Below, one piece after another: positions 32,050 to 44,110 of a stretch of DNA of 64,000 nt. The DNA is from Lophium mytilinum (Eukaryota; Ascomycota; Dothideomycetes; Mytilinidiales; Mytilinidiaceae): assembly GCA_010093605.1 (NCBI GenBank), contig MU004184.1, forward strand, positions 126,179 through 190,178, given 5' to 3'. The translations under genes were made by a program, and so were the position numbers. Below the pieces are notes generated by a model. That model did not search any database. It was not told where the DNA came from and saw only the letters and a list, made by a program, of their open reading frames with translations. Position 1 is the stretch's first letter. Each line of letters starts with the position of its first letter.

Positions 32050-33890
32050 TCTGGCGGGTTTGTTTCTGCGCTTCCGTGCTCACTGAGAGGCTAAGGGAAA
32101 AAAGGTGATCGAGCTCTCCGGAGCTTCGAAAGGCAGTATGAATGGACTCGTTCGACTCGAAATTGGGCCTGCCAACGTGTTAGCTTATGATGCTGGACAG
32201 GAGGGCCGCTGGGCGAGTTTCCGGCAACGGATTTCAGGTTTGCCGTACACTGGCGCAATGCTGACCTATTCCAACAGGATATAGAGAGTCGAGTCGTCGG
32301 TGCACAAGGCAAGAATGCTGCAAATTGTCAGAGCGCGTAGCCAATAGCTCAATAAAAGGCGTACCTTGTAGAAGGCTTGAAATCTGCTGTAGCTGTGAGT
32401 TCGACGGTGAATGGCCAGGTTCGCCAGCCTCCTCGCCGGCAGCACTCTTGCGAGCCACGGCTGACACTGTCCTGAGGCTTGCGAAGTACCTTATGTTTCT
32501 CATGTAACCTCGCCGCTGCGGCCAACGACGCTCCGAATGCAAAAGTCAGGGACATCGTCAGAGGCCGCGTATCTTCGCCAGCCGCGTTGTTTATCTAAGA
32601 TGCTTGAGCCTGATTGATTCCACGGCTTAGTGCTGTGGCGACGGCCGGAGGAGGTTGAAAGGATCGTATATTAGGCAAGCTGAGCGATTTGGATGTTGAA
32701 CTGCGGAAATCAGCACAACTCCACCGGGATATAAAAGATGAAATAGCAACTCACTGAGGAAAGCCAGATCTGGCGAGTATTCTTCTGGAAAGCCTCAGAG
32801 CGGAGAACTAGCGAGGAGATATGGAATTGCGACGGGGTGCTCTTGCAAATGCATGTCGAGCCCGTTGGTTAGGCATGAAGGGGTCGGTGGTGTCCGAAGA
32901 AGGTTATCCTCGCCGATTGAAGACTTCTTGGAGAAGCAGAGGAAGAGCGCTTCAATAGCAGCTGGCGGTCGTTGCTGTGTTAAACGTGGTGTTGAGGTTG
33001 GAAAAGAGTAGCGGTCGACCCGCGATATCCCATGGTTCAGCTGCCCCGCTACCGACGCCGCCGAGAGCGGCCCCTTCTTTCGGGTTATAGGACGACAAGT
33101 TACTCCACTTTGTGTATGCAACAGAGTACGGAAGGTGAGATGCGTAGGGCAAGGATAGTAACCGTGAGCAGCCTTGGTGGTGGAGAGGATGGGGAGCCCT
33201 AAGCCAAGATGAGGGATAGCCATAGGTAGGAATCGCACCACAGCTTCTTGATAGCCCTATGCTGTTCACTTGCAGACCAGAGGAGCTCTTGCGCCATTCA
33301 CTGCAGACCATGAACTATTGCTACCCTTCTATGCCCAAGTTGCAGGCTTCATGCAGAGGTGGGGGCACCGGACTGGTCCAACTGGGCGTCTCAGCATCCG
33401 CTCTTCCCAATTACAGCGGATTACGTCAGCCCGCCTTTCCTCCTCAAAAGCGTCCAACTTCCTTCTTCTTCTCTTCTTCCTCCACCTCATCAACACCAGC
33501 TTCACTTTTCATCCATCTCAACCCACTACTGAACCATCATCCATTTCATCTCCACTGCAATACCTCCATCTCTGCCTCATCCGTCGACGCTCAAAAGGCT
33601 TCATCACCGCTCTTCCAGGGCGAGTTTCCTTCTCATTGAGCTCCCGAGCCATCCACTCCGCTACCTTCTCTACGTCTTGCATCAAGACTCGCTACATGCC
33701 CATCAGCGTCTGTCCTCTTCATTGGTATGATAGTATCTTCCCCATCATCATTCCTGTCTGCGAGGTTGCTGTCCTCTGCCCGCTCCTCATGGCAGCCTGA
33801 CTCGAAACCAAAGCTGACTAAGCCAGGTCCACCGGCAGTGCTCCGACACCTCAACGACGTCCTTGCAGTTCCTTAGGCAGCGTCAAACAT
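32050..33890. other. Coding-like scraps, no gene model
   Basis: Minus-strand frames near 32550-32240 (SNSQLQQISSLLQGTPFIEL) and 33310-32800 (AAIEALFLCFSKKSSIGEDN) look protein-like but shift frame. Plus strand 33400-33700 is a C/T-rich stretch resembling a leader followed by ATG at 33696 with a very short frame. None is strong enough to annotate. Confidence 0.3.
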
Positions 33891-33994
33891 CCGCAGGTAC
33901 GTCTCCAGTCCTGGTTCTCTCTCCGGGTTTTCCATGGCAGCGGCTAACTACCATGAAGGCATCCTTGCAATTCATTCTGGTTTCCTCCTTGCAT

Positions 33995-34590
33995 CCACAA
34001 CAGCACATGGCTCTCGAAAGGGTCATCTGGCCTCGACTCACGGACGACACATCGACCATAGCACCTAGACACCCCCATCTGTCCAGCAGTGCCTCGATCC
34101 GATCGATGTGACGGTTCCGGTCCCTACTATCGCCGGCAGACAAGCGGCTGCTCAAGCCACCGGCAGTGGAAAAGCGGCTACTCAAGCCACCGGCAGTGGA
34201 GAAGCGGCTGCTCAGAATCTCCACCATTTCCTGCTGAACCGTATGGTCCCCAACCAAGAGCACATCGACCACAGCACCTAGATACCCATCTGTCAGGTAG
34301 TGCCTCGATCCGATCGAGGTGACGATTCCGGTCTCTACTATCGCCGGCAGACAGGCGGCTGCTCAAGGTCTCCACCCCTTCCTCACTGAACCAAGTGGTC
34401 CTCACCGACGGCACATCGACCATAGCACCTAGATACCCGTCCGCCATGCAGTGCCTCGATCCGAGCAAGGTGACGATTCCGGTCCCCACTACTGCCGGCA
34501 GACAAGCGGCTGCTCAGAATCTCCACCCATTTCTTGCTGAACCATGTGGTCCTCAACCAAGAGCACATCGACCATAGCGCCTAGATACAT
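33995..34590. repeat. ~150-bp tandem repeat (coding-like on minus strand) with a 30-bp subrepeat
   Basis: CATCGACCATAGCACCTAGA-like strings start near 34053, 34264, 34417 and 34566. Spacing is about 150 bp except the first, which is lengthened by three 30-bp copies of GCTCAAGCCACCGGCAGTGG. On the minus strand each unit keeps a frame reading SSRLSAGDSRDRNRHLDRIE and GAMVDVPSV. The frames do not join into one gene. Confidence 0.75.
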
Positions 34591-34773
34591 TTGTTTGGAT
34601 GGGGGTTTGGGGTGGTCGAAGTGCGCCATCCACCAGTGTTTCATATAGATCGATATCAAAACAACCTCTCAAATCATGCTGTCTCTCTTTTCGTATGTGA
34701 TGTGACTCTTCAATTCAGCTCCGCAACTCCGGTCTATCTATTCCAGCCTCTGATTCTTCTCACGCCCGAGACA

Positions 34774-35060
34774 CCTCTCAACCCCCACCGTCTCGTCTTT
34801 GACATCGACCTCTCCAGATCCTGCCACCCCCAGACTGTCCTCACACCCTCCACCCATTACCGCAGAACCGCCTCTCAATCCTCACCCTCTCCTCCTTGAC
34901 ATCCCCCCCTCCGAATCTCGCCACCCCCGGACTGTCCTCACCCCCACAGCCAGCAGCCGGAAAGCCTCCTCCCAAATCACGCCCTCCCACCCTCTACATT
35001 CCCCTCCCCCAATCTCGCCCCCCTCAGACCGCCCTCGCCTGCCCACCCGCCCCAGCAGCG
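34774..35060. repeat. Three ~97-bp tandem copies, C-rich on plus strand
   Basis: CCTCTCAAYCCYCACC begins at 34774 and 34871, with a third diverged copy at 34968 (CCTCCCAAATCACGCC). Each is followed by GACTGTCCTCAC or GACCGCCCTCGC. The last copy runs into the 3' coding end of the gene at 35024-35809. Confidence 0.7.
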
Positions 35061-35809
35061 CCCTCCCCATTCTCCCCCAATCTCCGCTGCCGCACGCACC
35101 CCGCCTTCGTTCTCCACACCCCCTCCAGCACACTCGCAACCGGGCAGACTGTTGAAATTAGCACATGATCCCCTATAACCCCAAGAACCCGCAAATGTCC
35201 TTGAAGCAATTGTTCAGGGTGGTACATACTCTCGTTCAGCGTGTAGACGCCGGGTGCCTTCATGAAGGCATTTCCAGCCACGTTGCCGCCAGCGCCGGCC
35301 GCGCGCACGAGCTCGATGACGCTGCGGGGGGTCACCCACGCGAAGAGGTCCTCCAGATCCGGGACGAGGGGGGCGGGCGTGGGCAGGGTGTTGTGGGGGG
35401 TGGGCCCTAGGACGCGGACGGAGAGGGCGGCGAAGTGGTCGTTCTGGGGGTGGGTTAGTTGGATGTTGAGGAAGAAGAAGAGGTTGAGGAAGTTTAGGAA
35501 GTGGAGGATGAGTAGGATAAGAAAGGAGTGGAGGTAGGGTAAGATAGAAAGAAGGGGAGGGAATGGAGGATATGTAGGCAGAAGAGAATATTTAAGAGTT
35601 TGAGGGGTTCTTACCTCCGGCTTGTGCACCTCACAGGCGCGGTAGATGGTGCCACAAGGGCAGCTCAGCATGATGCAGTCCGGGCACGCCGTGAGGTCCC
35701 ACGGGATCACGATGTCCCGGCGCAGGAACACGAAGTCGGCGCGGACAGGGGGGTTGGCGGCGTTGTAGGCGGCGGTGTTGGCGTTGTTGTTGTTGTTGGC
35801 GGCAGACAT
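35024..35809 (-). CDS. Conserved-looking Cys-containing protein of unknown function, three exons
   Basis: Exons 35809-35615, 35443-35230 and 35148-35024 give 177 residues (stop TGA). Introns GTAAGA...CCCCAG (171 nt) and GTATGT...GCTAAT...CAACAG (81 nt). The N-terminus is Asn/Ala-rich (MSAANNNNNANTAAYNAANP), then FVFLRRDIVIPWDLTACPDC and a Cys cluster (Cys42, 45, 50, 52, 59) that could bind zinc. Exon 2 holds LSVRVLGPTPHNTL and DLEDLFAWVTPRSVIELVR. No family recognised. Both introns are stop-free multiples of three, so unspliced RNA would code for 261 residues; the last exon could also be read otherwise. Confidence 0.68.
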   Translation of the reverse strand: MSAANNNNNANTAAYNAANPPVRADFVFLRRDIVIPWDLTACPDCIMLSCPCGTIYRACEVHKPEVRTPQTLKYSLLPTYPPFPPLLSILPYLHSFLILLILHFLNFLNLFFFLNIQLTHPQNDHFAALSVRVLGPTPHNTLPTPAPLVPDLEDLFAWVTPRSVIELVRAAGAGGNVAGNAFMKAPGVYTLNESMYHPEQLLQGHLRVLGVIGDHVLISTVCPVASVLEGVWRTKAGCVRQRRLGENGEGAAGAGGQARAV

Positions 35810-35814
35810 TGCGG

Positions 35815-35840
35815 CGATGTTGAGGTTGAGGTTGAGGTTG
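35815..35840. repeat. Short GAGGTT hexamer repeat upstream of the 35-kb gene
   Basis: About four copies of GAGGTT in a row, just before the start codon; on the coding strand this is an AACCTC-rich leader ending CATCGCCGCAATG. Confidence 0.7.
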
Positions 35841-36119
35841 TGGTGGTTGTAGTGACGAGAGTATAGTAGGAAGCTGTGGCTTTGGAAGATCTAACGTGCG
35901 ATGTGTAGTAGGATGTACGTGATCTATCGTGAGTTGTGTAGGCTGAAGAAGGAAAATTTGAAGCTGAGGTGGTGATGAAATAGGAAGCGAATTTGGAGCT
36001 TAGTCAGGTATCATTGCAGGGTGAAGTGAGAATTACAAGGGAAGACGGACTGTTTTGATACAGTGATCGTATCGTCTGAAGTGGATTAAGGGGTCAAGTT
36101 TGGTTGAGTAGTGATGTCA

Positions 36120-36430
36120 CGTTCTCCACACGCTAAATTTGAGGTTTGGGTGAAGGATACGGCTGAGAAGTGCGAATTGCGCTGGGGCTGAGATCACGTA
36201 CACTACGCAGCCGTTTTGATTGTGCCAATGGAGCTTTGAAGCACTTCTTGAGGTTGTATGAGGATGAGGAAGACGATGTAGCCTTCCAAATGCGCGAGAT
36301 TGGACATTTGGATCGGGAATGCCCTCAAGATATATGAATAGCGACCATGTAAAGATCACGTACACGAGGGGTCAATTTTGACAGCGCAGATATAGCTCTG
36401 AAGCACCTTCCAGGGGTGGAGATTCTTGAC
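36120..36430. repeat. Two ~162-bp degenerate repeat units
   Basis: GATCACGTACAC occurs at 36192 and 36354, each followed 40-50 bp later by GAGCTTTGAAGCAC or TAGCTCTGAAGCAC. Spacing matches the ~160-bp family elsewhere in the window. The 35841-36119 stretch shows no gene. Confidence 0.5.
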
Positions 36431-37600
36431 GTAGCAATGTAAGCTCGCCGGCGCTGCATATCGAACATGGTTCCGAGTAGATGCGAATGCTACCGCAAAG
36501 CGCTTGACTGAGGGGACTGAGTGCAAATCGAGTACGTCAGCGTAAGGTTGTGTATATGTGATCATACCGTCTGAGGTCCTTCAATGGGAAGTTGACGGTT
36601 GAGACAGAGTGCAACTGTTTCGCGACCAATATCCATCGCCCTCCAAAATTTACGCGCATTCTACCACATGACGCACCTTTGTAGCTGATGAGCCTGACGT
36701 CACAAGCTATCCCCCACGGTGTTGGCGTTGCATTAACATTGTTGAAGACCTTCCATATGCTCTACCAGGTCTCCAAGGCTGTGGCGTATCTAATGAGGGT
36801 GGGGAGGAGTGAAATTTGGAGGGGTGGGATGGGGCGTACTTGACCGTGATCACGACTACGCAGAGGCAAGATGCCTCAACCTCACCTCATGCCTTCATAG
36901 CAAACGAAGCAGCATTCAGGCACAGAAATATAGGGGTTTGCCATTCGAAATGCTAGGAAATTTACTGTGAATCTAGCCTCACTGCGGGTCTCGCTGGCCG
37001 GTCGGACTCGCCATCTCATCTTCCATCAGCTTACCGTTGAACACGCAAGCTTGCGCAGACTTCAGGCCTGCCCGTTTGACCCTTAGATTTGACGGAATGT
37101 ACTATGCTGATAGACTTACATCAAATGCTCATTTGCTGCGTTCTTGTGCCTGATCGCCCCGCTCGTGAGGTAAACTTACGATACACGAAGCGGTGACACG
37201 CTGAAACTTTCAGAGCTGATGTATCCTCTTTTTAGCTCCTTTCTCGCCCAATCCAGTGATCCCTCCATCCTTTGTCCCCGCGATGCTTTCTCGATTGCGG
37301 TCTCGCGCGGTATGCCCCTGATGGTTCTCGTAAGCAGATCTCCATGCAATGCCAAACGCACTGGTACATTTTATTCTTTGTCCGACAAGGAAACATCATG
37401 GGGGCCTACGGTTCCCCAATCCCACGGGTTCTGCTTTCGCGCGCGTTGGCCGGACGTGGGTTTTGGAGCGCTGGTGCGGGCGGAGGATATGGAGGAGTCT
37501 GTATAGCCAAAGCGGCGCAGGAAATCGCGCGTCTGTAGTATGTCAAGCATCAATTAGCTATGCCATGGCCGTCGTGATATATGCAGGGCTTTATTTGGTG
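36431..37600. other. No gene recognised
   Basis: Only short frames on both strands. A plus-strand frame near 37220-37500 lacks motif support. Confidence 0.4.
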
Positions 37601-37605
37601 TGTTC

Positions 37606-38720
37606 TCACCCTCCTCCGCCGCCTTCCCGGTCGCGCGCTGGCCGGCACTCGATGACGCTCGTTTCCAACCCCCTGAAACTTCGTGCGCTACTAGTATGGC
37701 CCCCAGGGACTCCACTCAGGCCCTGCTGAAGAGCCTCTCCGGTGTTGTGGTGTAGTGAGGCCGCAGAAGGGGTGCTGGACCAGCGCGCTGGCAGGGAGCT
37801 CCTGAGCTCGGCGGAGCTTCGCGATACCCTTCCAAAAGTCCCTATCGACCCAAGAAGCTCGGAGGAGAGAGTTTCGAGGTTGCCGAGAGCGATGAGAGGG
37901 TTCCGGAGGTCGATATGAGAGTCCGCGAGGCTCTTAGGAGGGCGTAGGAGACTGGCGAGGGGAGAGCTGTCGTCGAGAGCTGGCTTGGCGGCGGCCCACT
38001 GAAATTCCTCAACACCAGGCCGCCTTCTCTCCTCGTCTCTCACCAACCCTCCCTCATCACGACCCCTCAACATCGTCCACCGGTGCCTGGAGAACTGCCT
38101 CAGCTCGTCCAGGATACCCTCCGCATGCCCAGCAGCGGTCTTTCGACGGCCCTGAGGCGTGATGTCGCTCGTCAAAGGGGATCTCCGGATCTGCCTCTGA
38201 CTCCCCTCTTTGCCCACCCTACTCACTCAACGCGACTCACCCACAGCAGCAGCAGCTTGAGGGCCGAGAAGTCGACTCCCTCCAGCTCCTCCGACAGATG
38301 GCATCGCGGCTTCGAGCTCGATGGCCTCGTCGCAGGGGCTGGAGGGCCAGCAGGTACGCCAGGCGGGCAGCGACCGACCGCCGATAGCCTGGCAGCGACA
38401 ACCACGACTTGGCTCACCGTGAGCAGCGTTGAGAAGCTCTAGCAGAGCGAGGTAAGCCTCATCCCTAGTAGCTTCTCCACCGTGATAGCTCGTTGCTCGC
38501 TGCACCTCTTCTGACGCAGATCCTCCCCTCTTCCGCCGACCGGGCCTCAGCCAGCCTGCGCTCAAGACCGCTTCGGTCGATCACCTTGCCTCCCGAGCAA
38601 CTCCGCTAGCGATGTCGCATGCTCAGAGGCTTTGTTTCCAGTCGACAGCTGTCGTCGTCGACCCTCAATGCCTTGTCGACGGCCCCATCCCCTTACCCCG
38701 CCCAGCTGCAACAGCCCCAG
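37606..38720 (-). pseudogene. Decayed gene of unknown family
   Basis: Coding texture over about 1.1 kb with frame changes: SLAELLGRQGDRPKRS near 38600, EARSAEEGRICVRRGAASNE near 38540, RDEAYLALLELLNAAH near 38450, EEFQWAAAKPALDDSSPLAS near 38000, then LRNPLIALGNLETLSSELLG near 37890. The 37606-38226 stretch is open for over 200 codons but begins at a GTGAGT that looks like a splice donor. Not recognised. Confidence 0.38.
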
Positions 38721-38729
38721 CCATGAGGG

Positions 38730-39170
38730 TGGGTACCCAATTCCGACTCTTCAGTCTTTGCGCAAGCTCAGGTGGGATGTCTAACACGCCTCTTGCATCA
38801 TTCGAGTCCGAAAACTGCATCTCTTAACGTCTCCTCAACACCAAGCTGGCATCGCGACTTGGCATCGGCCGAAGTTTACCCGAAACTTGCCCCTTGCCTA
38901 CGGGCACAGCACAAGATCGCCTCCTAGGGCATCGATACTTCGCACGGAGGATCAGATGAGCATGCGAAACAAGCTGGTGGGCCTTGTTTCCGCTTCATTC
39001 GACTCCACCTCGCTGGCCGACGTCTGAGCAGGCTGCGGCATCCTGACTCCATCGGGTCCATGGGCATTCCCAGCGAGCATGGACAGGTAAAACCGCATCG
39101 TAGGTCGAAGGTAAGGTCTTCTGCATAATCTCAATGGCATCTCACGCCCGAGTCAGCTTCTGGACGCTTG
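38730..39170. other. No gene recognised
   Basis: Short frames only. Confidence 0.35.
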
Positions 39171-40644
39171 AAGATCATACCTCATCGTCAAGATCACCCA
39201 TCACAGTTAGGAATCGTGTTTCGTTTACGCAAATAGTCCGCGTCGCTTGGACTTTCTCGTCCTTCTGCGCGCATATCTCCTTCATCACGGACTCAAGCGG
39301 TATCTCAATGCCCTCGACGTCTTTTCCCTTCTCTCGCCTCCCATGGTAGGTTCCGTTTGCTCGTCTCTTGGCACCCATGGTGCTTCCAGACCATCTTTGC
39401 TTCAACTCTTGCGTCCATCTCTTTCTCTTCTGTCTTGTGGATTGCCTCCGGGTGTCTATGCCTCTGGGTTGGCATCTCTTTCGATTTTGTCGTGGCCTGC
39501 TCGGGCCGCCGTGTTTCAGCATCTTCAATCGTCATATCTCATCCGTCGATCGCGTTCGCTCTCCACCCATGTTAGATGCCATGTCATTTTCTTGAGGCCT
39601 TTTCTTGCGCTGAAGGCTTTTCCTTTCTACCTGCTCATCTCTTTCTTGGTCCTTATTCTCGTCTCAATGCTTCTCAGTCTTTTGCATATCACGTGACTAA
39701 CTTCATCATACCCCATCATAGGAATCAAGCTAGGTCGACTCAAGGGGAGGTTTGCGCATGATGGGAGCTGATGTCGGCGTAGAAAGAAGCGACTCTGCAT
39801 GAAGGTAAGCTGGAAGTGGGCCCAAGGTAGATATTTCTCTTCTCGGGGTTTGGTCGTTTTCCATACCAGTTCCAGATCAACTCTCCCGCTCGCGATCCGT
39901 CGCTTCCATGGTCTTTGGGGATTTATGCCTTCGTTAGCTAATGCGCCGTCACCTTCCTTTTCATGTCTTGATCCTTCTCAACTTTCGTGACGTCTTCAAC
40001 TTTCTTTTCACGTCGTGAACTTCATTTTCCTTGCACGTCCATCAGCTTTCGGCATGTCTCGGTCGCTGTCTGCTTTCAGATCTTCGGGTCTCGCTTCTCA
40101 TGCTTTCAGAACGTCCCGTCGCATGATTCTTCCGTCTTCATACGTTCATAGCTTTTTCAGCTCTCGCCTTTTAAAGGGTAAACCTTTCATTTCCAATGGC
40201 CCATGCTCTTCGTCCGCTTCCAACATTGGAATCCTAGCTAATTTGATGTGGGGGCATGCACGATCGGAGTTGGCAACCAAAGGTATTTCATGTGGAGTGG
40301 AGTTTGGAAACCTCGAAGGTGGGTCCAGTGAAGGTAGGATACCATCTCGGAGTGAGATCGTTGCTCGTTCCAGCGCTTTACGAATGCCAATGGCGAGTGA
40401 GGCATCTACTTTTCGAAGTCTTTCTGTCAAGCTTTCCTCCTGGTCATTCTTCATGCTTCCGATAGCTCCTTGTCGACTCAGTCATTGGCAGCCCATCAGT
40501 GGTTCCCTTTAGACTACATTTTCTCAGCCTCTTCTTCGTTCCCGTGCTCCTTTCCGCTTGCTATCTTTCATCGCGTCTTCAGCCCATTCCTGATTCGCTA
40601 TTCTTGTCGCCGACACTAGGTAGGCATTCCTTCCGGACACTCTC

Positions 40645-41065
40645 GGTGCACCGATGTTCTCTCCTGAGGTCATTTTTCGCGCTGGAGGCCTTTCTGCTTG
40701 ACTTCGCGTTTCGTCTTGCTCTCGATCAAATTTCTTTCGGCTCTTCAGTTGCAGCAACGAGTAGATTTCTTTCCCGCACACCTATAGTGCACCGATGATG
40801 CTCGTCTTGACGTCTTTTCGTGCCTTGATGGCAATTCTGCGTCGTCGGTTTCGTTCTTCGTCTCTGTATCACGATCAGCAGCCAAGCCTTCCCTACCGGA
40901 CACCAATGGTGCACCGACGACTCGTCATTTTCTAGGCCTCGCTCTCTTCGGTCATCCGAGGTAGTGGTCGAGGGATATGTCGGGTGGGTCTCCAAGGTAA
41001 GAAAGCACGGTAAGGTCTCCTCCACTTTCATCCCATCCTCATCGAACGTCAACGGTGCTCCGACA
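40645..41065. repeat. Repeat family 1, GGTGCACCGATG landmark
   Basis: Landmark at 40645, 40786, 40908 and 41053 (spacing 141, 122, 145), each with CGGACAC or CGCACAC just before it in three copies. Confidence 0.6.
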
Positions 41066-41150
41066 CTTCGAACTCCGCTAGACTCTATCCTTGCTCTTTT
41101 CGCATTGCTCGACCAAAATTCTTGTCGTACTTTTCCAGCCGAAACCAAGT

Positions 41151-41990
41151 CATTCTGTCGGCATCCGTCACCTATGGTGCGAGTGTAAGCCCGAGTTGCT
41201 CTGTTGGACACAACTCCACGCTATCTCATGCTTACCGTTCTCGCTCACCCTTCAGTACAGCTTCACTCTTCGATGATGGTGTCTCCCTGTAATTCCTGCT
41301 CGGTCAATGTCACTTCTCCCAGCTTCTGGTCGTCCATGGCGCCAGTGCAAGTCCGGCTTCGTCTTTCTTTTCCTCCCACTTACCTTCAGCGCTTTCCACC
41401 AGCATGGCTCCGTTCTTCTGCCCATGGCGTGTCCGCTTGTTGCTTCTGCTTCCTCGAGTCCTACCGGCATCCGCTACCCGTGGCACGAGTGTAAGCCCGA
41501 GTTGCTTTGCTTTGAATTGCATCTTACTTACCGTCCTCGCTCATCTCTCGGCACAGCTTCTCTTATCTGCGCACGGCGCATTGGTAGGTCATTTCTCTTT
41601 TATCTGAGTCGATTCTGCCGGCACCTCGTCGCCTTTGGCGCAAGTTGTAAGTCCGCATGCTCTTGCTTTGAAGTCTCTCATGTCTACCGAGCATACTCAT
41701 CGCTCAGAACCGGTTTGTGTTTCCATTCAAGTATCATTGGAAATGTCTCCAGTTTCATCGAGGTCGTTTTTGCCGGCTTCTCGTACCACGGTTGCGAGTG
41801 TAAGTCCTGAATGTTCTCGTCTCTCGAAATGGATTTGTGTTTCCGTCCAGGGCATTTTCTGGCGTGTTTCGGAATCCCCCCTAGTGTCGGCCATGTCGTT
41901 TTTGCCGGCATCTCGTACCACGGTTGCGAGTGTAAGTCCGGGTTGCTCTTGTCTTGTAGTCTCACGCTTACCGTCTGCGCTCACCCCTCA
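41151..41990. repeat. Repeat family 2, ~153-bp unit with GAGTGTAAGTCC landmark
   Basis: GAGTGTAAGYCCGRGTTGCT and variants at 41181, 41343 (weak), 41487, 41643, 41796 and 41928. The preceding TTGCCGGCATCTCGTACCAC and the following ACGCTTACCGT-CTCGCTCAC recur as well. Six units, spacing 132-162 bp. Confidence 0.7.
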
Positions 41991-42989
41991 GCTTGGTCTC
42001 TTCATCCGCCCATAGCGGCTTGCGTGTCTTTCCGGTTGCTTTATCTCAGGATCCAATTCTTGAGCTCCACCGCTTCTCGGACGTCGCTGGCGTTGACCCA
42101 CGCGCTTACACACATTTTGCACTAAACTTTCAGCTCGGCGTGACCTACATACCGGAGTGCTCGCATGCCGTTCTCGGCTGGTCAATTTTGTCTCTTTGCG
42201 ATGTTTCTTGAGGTTTCTCCCAGGAGAAGTCCAGACCTTTGTGCGGGCGCTTCTGCGGTCGCGCGATGCGCCGACCCTGGGGAGAATCCCAAGGTGTCTT
42301 GAGGGCTGGTTAGGTGTTGCCCGCGAAAGGTGTTCCGAGTCGCCGGCTGGTGGCATCCCCACGAGTCTACGAGGTTTGTCGATACGTGAGTCGTGAAATA
42401 CCTTTTTTTCCCTTTCAAGTCATTCCTCCAATTGTCGTGTTACCTGCGTGGTTTTGCTGTTCTTGTCAGCGTGCAACATCGTCTGTTCCTCATCGGTAGG
42501 CTCTGGGGTCTCTTTACTTTTCAGCATGCGCTTCCTTGTCATCCCGCAGTCTTTACATGTCTCTCGGACCGATGTGTCTACGAAAGGTAGGTCAGTTCCG
42601 CTCGTGGCTCCAGTTCTCGGGCTTGACTATACTCCCGGTGTCGATTTCAATCCTTTGCGGCTTCGCAACGAGGCTTCCCGGTGGTAACGGCGCTTCGATT
42701 TCTTTACACGTCTCACGCATCTTGGCCTTCTCTTCCTCAGGCTTTGAGTTTCAACCTTGGCAGCTCAGCTTGCTAATGGCATCCTTCCACATATCTCGTT
42801 AGCAGCTCGCTCTTTCTCCCTCATTCAGTGTCATAACGTTCTTACCTCTCATCTTTCATTTCTTTCCTCATGATCCGTAGGCCTCGTCACCGTCTCCGCT
42901 GCTTTCGTCTCTTCTTCTTTCCATATCCAGCAGGCAGGCTTTCCCCGAGCAGTTTGTTCTTGGGCACTGCCAACCGTTCTCCGCGCATC

Positions 42990-44110
42990 TTGATACTCAT
43001 TTCTCTCTGCAGCGGTAAGCGTTTTTCATACGTTTCTGGGGCATCGTCCCATGCTTTCTTGTCGCTCACGCCTCTGTTTTGATCTCTTTCGTTCTGCAGG
43101 TAGGCGATGTCGTATCCGCGTCTTCAATTCTTCCATCCTCAGAGTCATGCCAGGTAAGCTTTCCTGAAGTGCGTCTTTCTCGGGCACAGCCTAAACTCTC
43201 ACGCTATTTCTCTCATGTCAACTTTGCGTCTTTCTGGAACGGTAAGCTCTTCTCATACCCCTCCTGGGGGTTCTCACGTGCCCTTCCTTCCGCTGTTCTT
43301 GCCTTCGCTTCGTCTCTTCCGCCCCCCGGGTGTGTGATCGACGTCTTTCTTGGCGTCATCGATCTTTCTGTATTCAAACTCGCACCAGGTAAGCGTGTGT
43401 GGAGTCTTCTTTCTCGGGCATGGATCAATCCTCTCAAGCTATCTCTCTTACGTCAGCTTTGCGTCTTGTTCCGGAACGGTAGGGTCATCTCATACGTCTC
43501 CTGGGTGGGTTCCCACGTCCTTCCTTCCGCTGTTCTGGCCTCCGCTTCGTCTCTTTCGTTTTCCAGATATGTGATTTCCCGCCCTCTTTCTTGGCGTCTT
43601 CGATCTTTCCGTCCTCAACCTCATACCAGGTAAGCTTCTCCAGAGTACTCTCTTCTCGGGCATCGGCCATTCCTCAGCTATCTCTCATGTCAACCTCACG
43701 TCTTCGGCTCAAATCGTAAACTCATCTCATACGTCTTCCAGGCCTTGTCCCATGTCCTTTGCGCTCCTCTTTCCTCCGATTTCGATCTCACTCTTCTGCG
43801 GGTGGGTGATGCTTCTTCGTTCAATCTTTTCTTTTTCGATCATAGCAGGTAGGTCTTTCTTGAGCAAGTCCTCCCGATACATCTCACTGTCGACCATGTC
43901 GGATCTTCCTGTCGAACGGTAAGCGTACCTGATGTCTGTTAGCCGTCGTTTCATGCTTTTTTGTTACTGTCACCTTCATTCCGTGAGTTCCAGTAGGTAG
44001 GCTTTCCTTCAGCAGCGTTAGCTCCGGCATCGGCATTTCCTCAAAGTCTCGTTCTCGTCAACATCGCATCGTACTTTACGAAGGTAGGTGCCTCTCATCT
44101 TTCTTTCGTG
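42990..44110. repeat. Repeat family 3, 239-bp unit with two GGTAAGC sites per unit
   Basis: ACCAGGTAAGC or similar at 43147, 43386 and 43625 (239 and 239 bp apart), and GGAACGGTAAGC or similar at 43234, 43473 and 43711. Between them CATACGTCTCCTGGG, CCTTCCTTCCGCTGTTCT and TTTCTTGGCGTC repeat. More diverged copies go on to about 44600. Confidence 0.8.
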
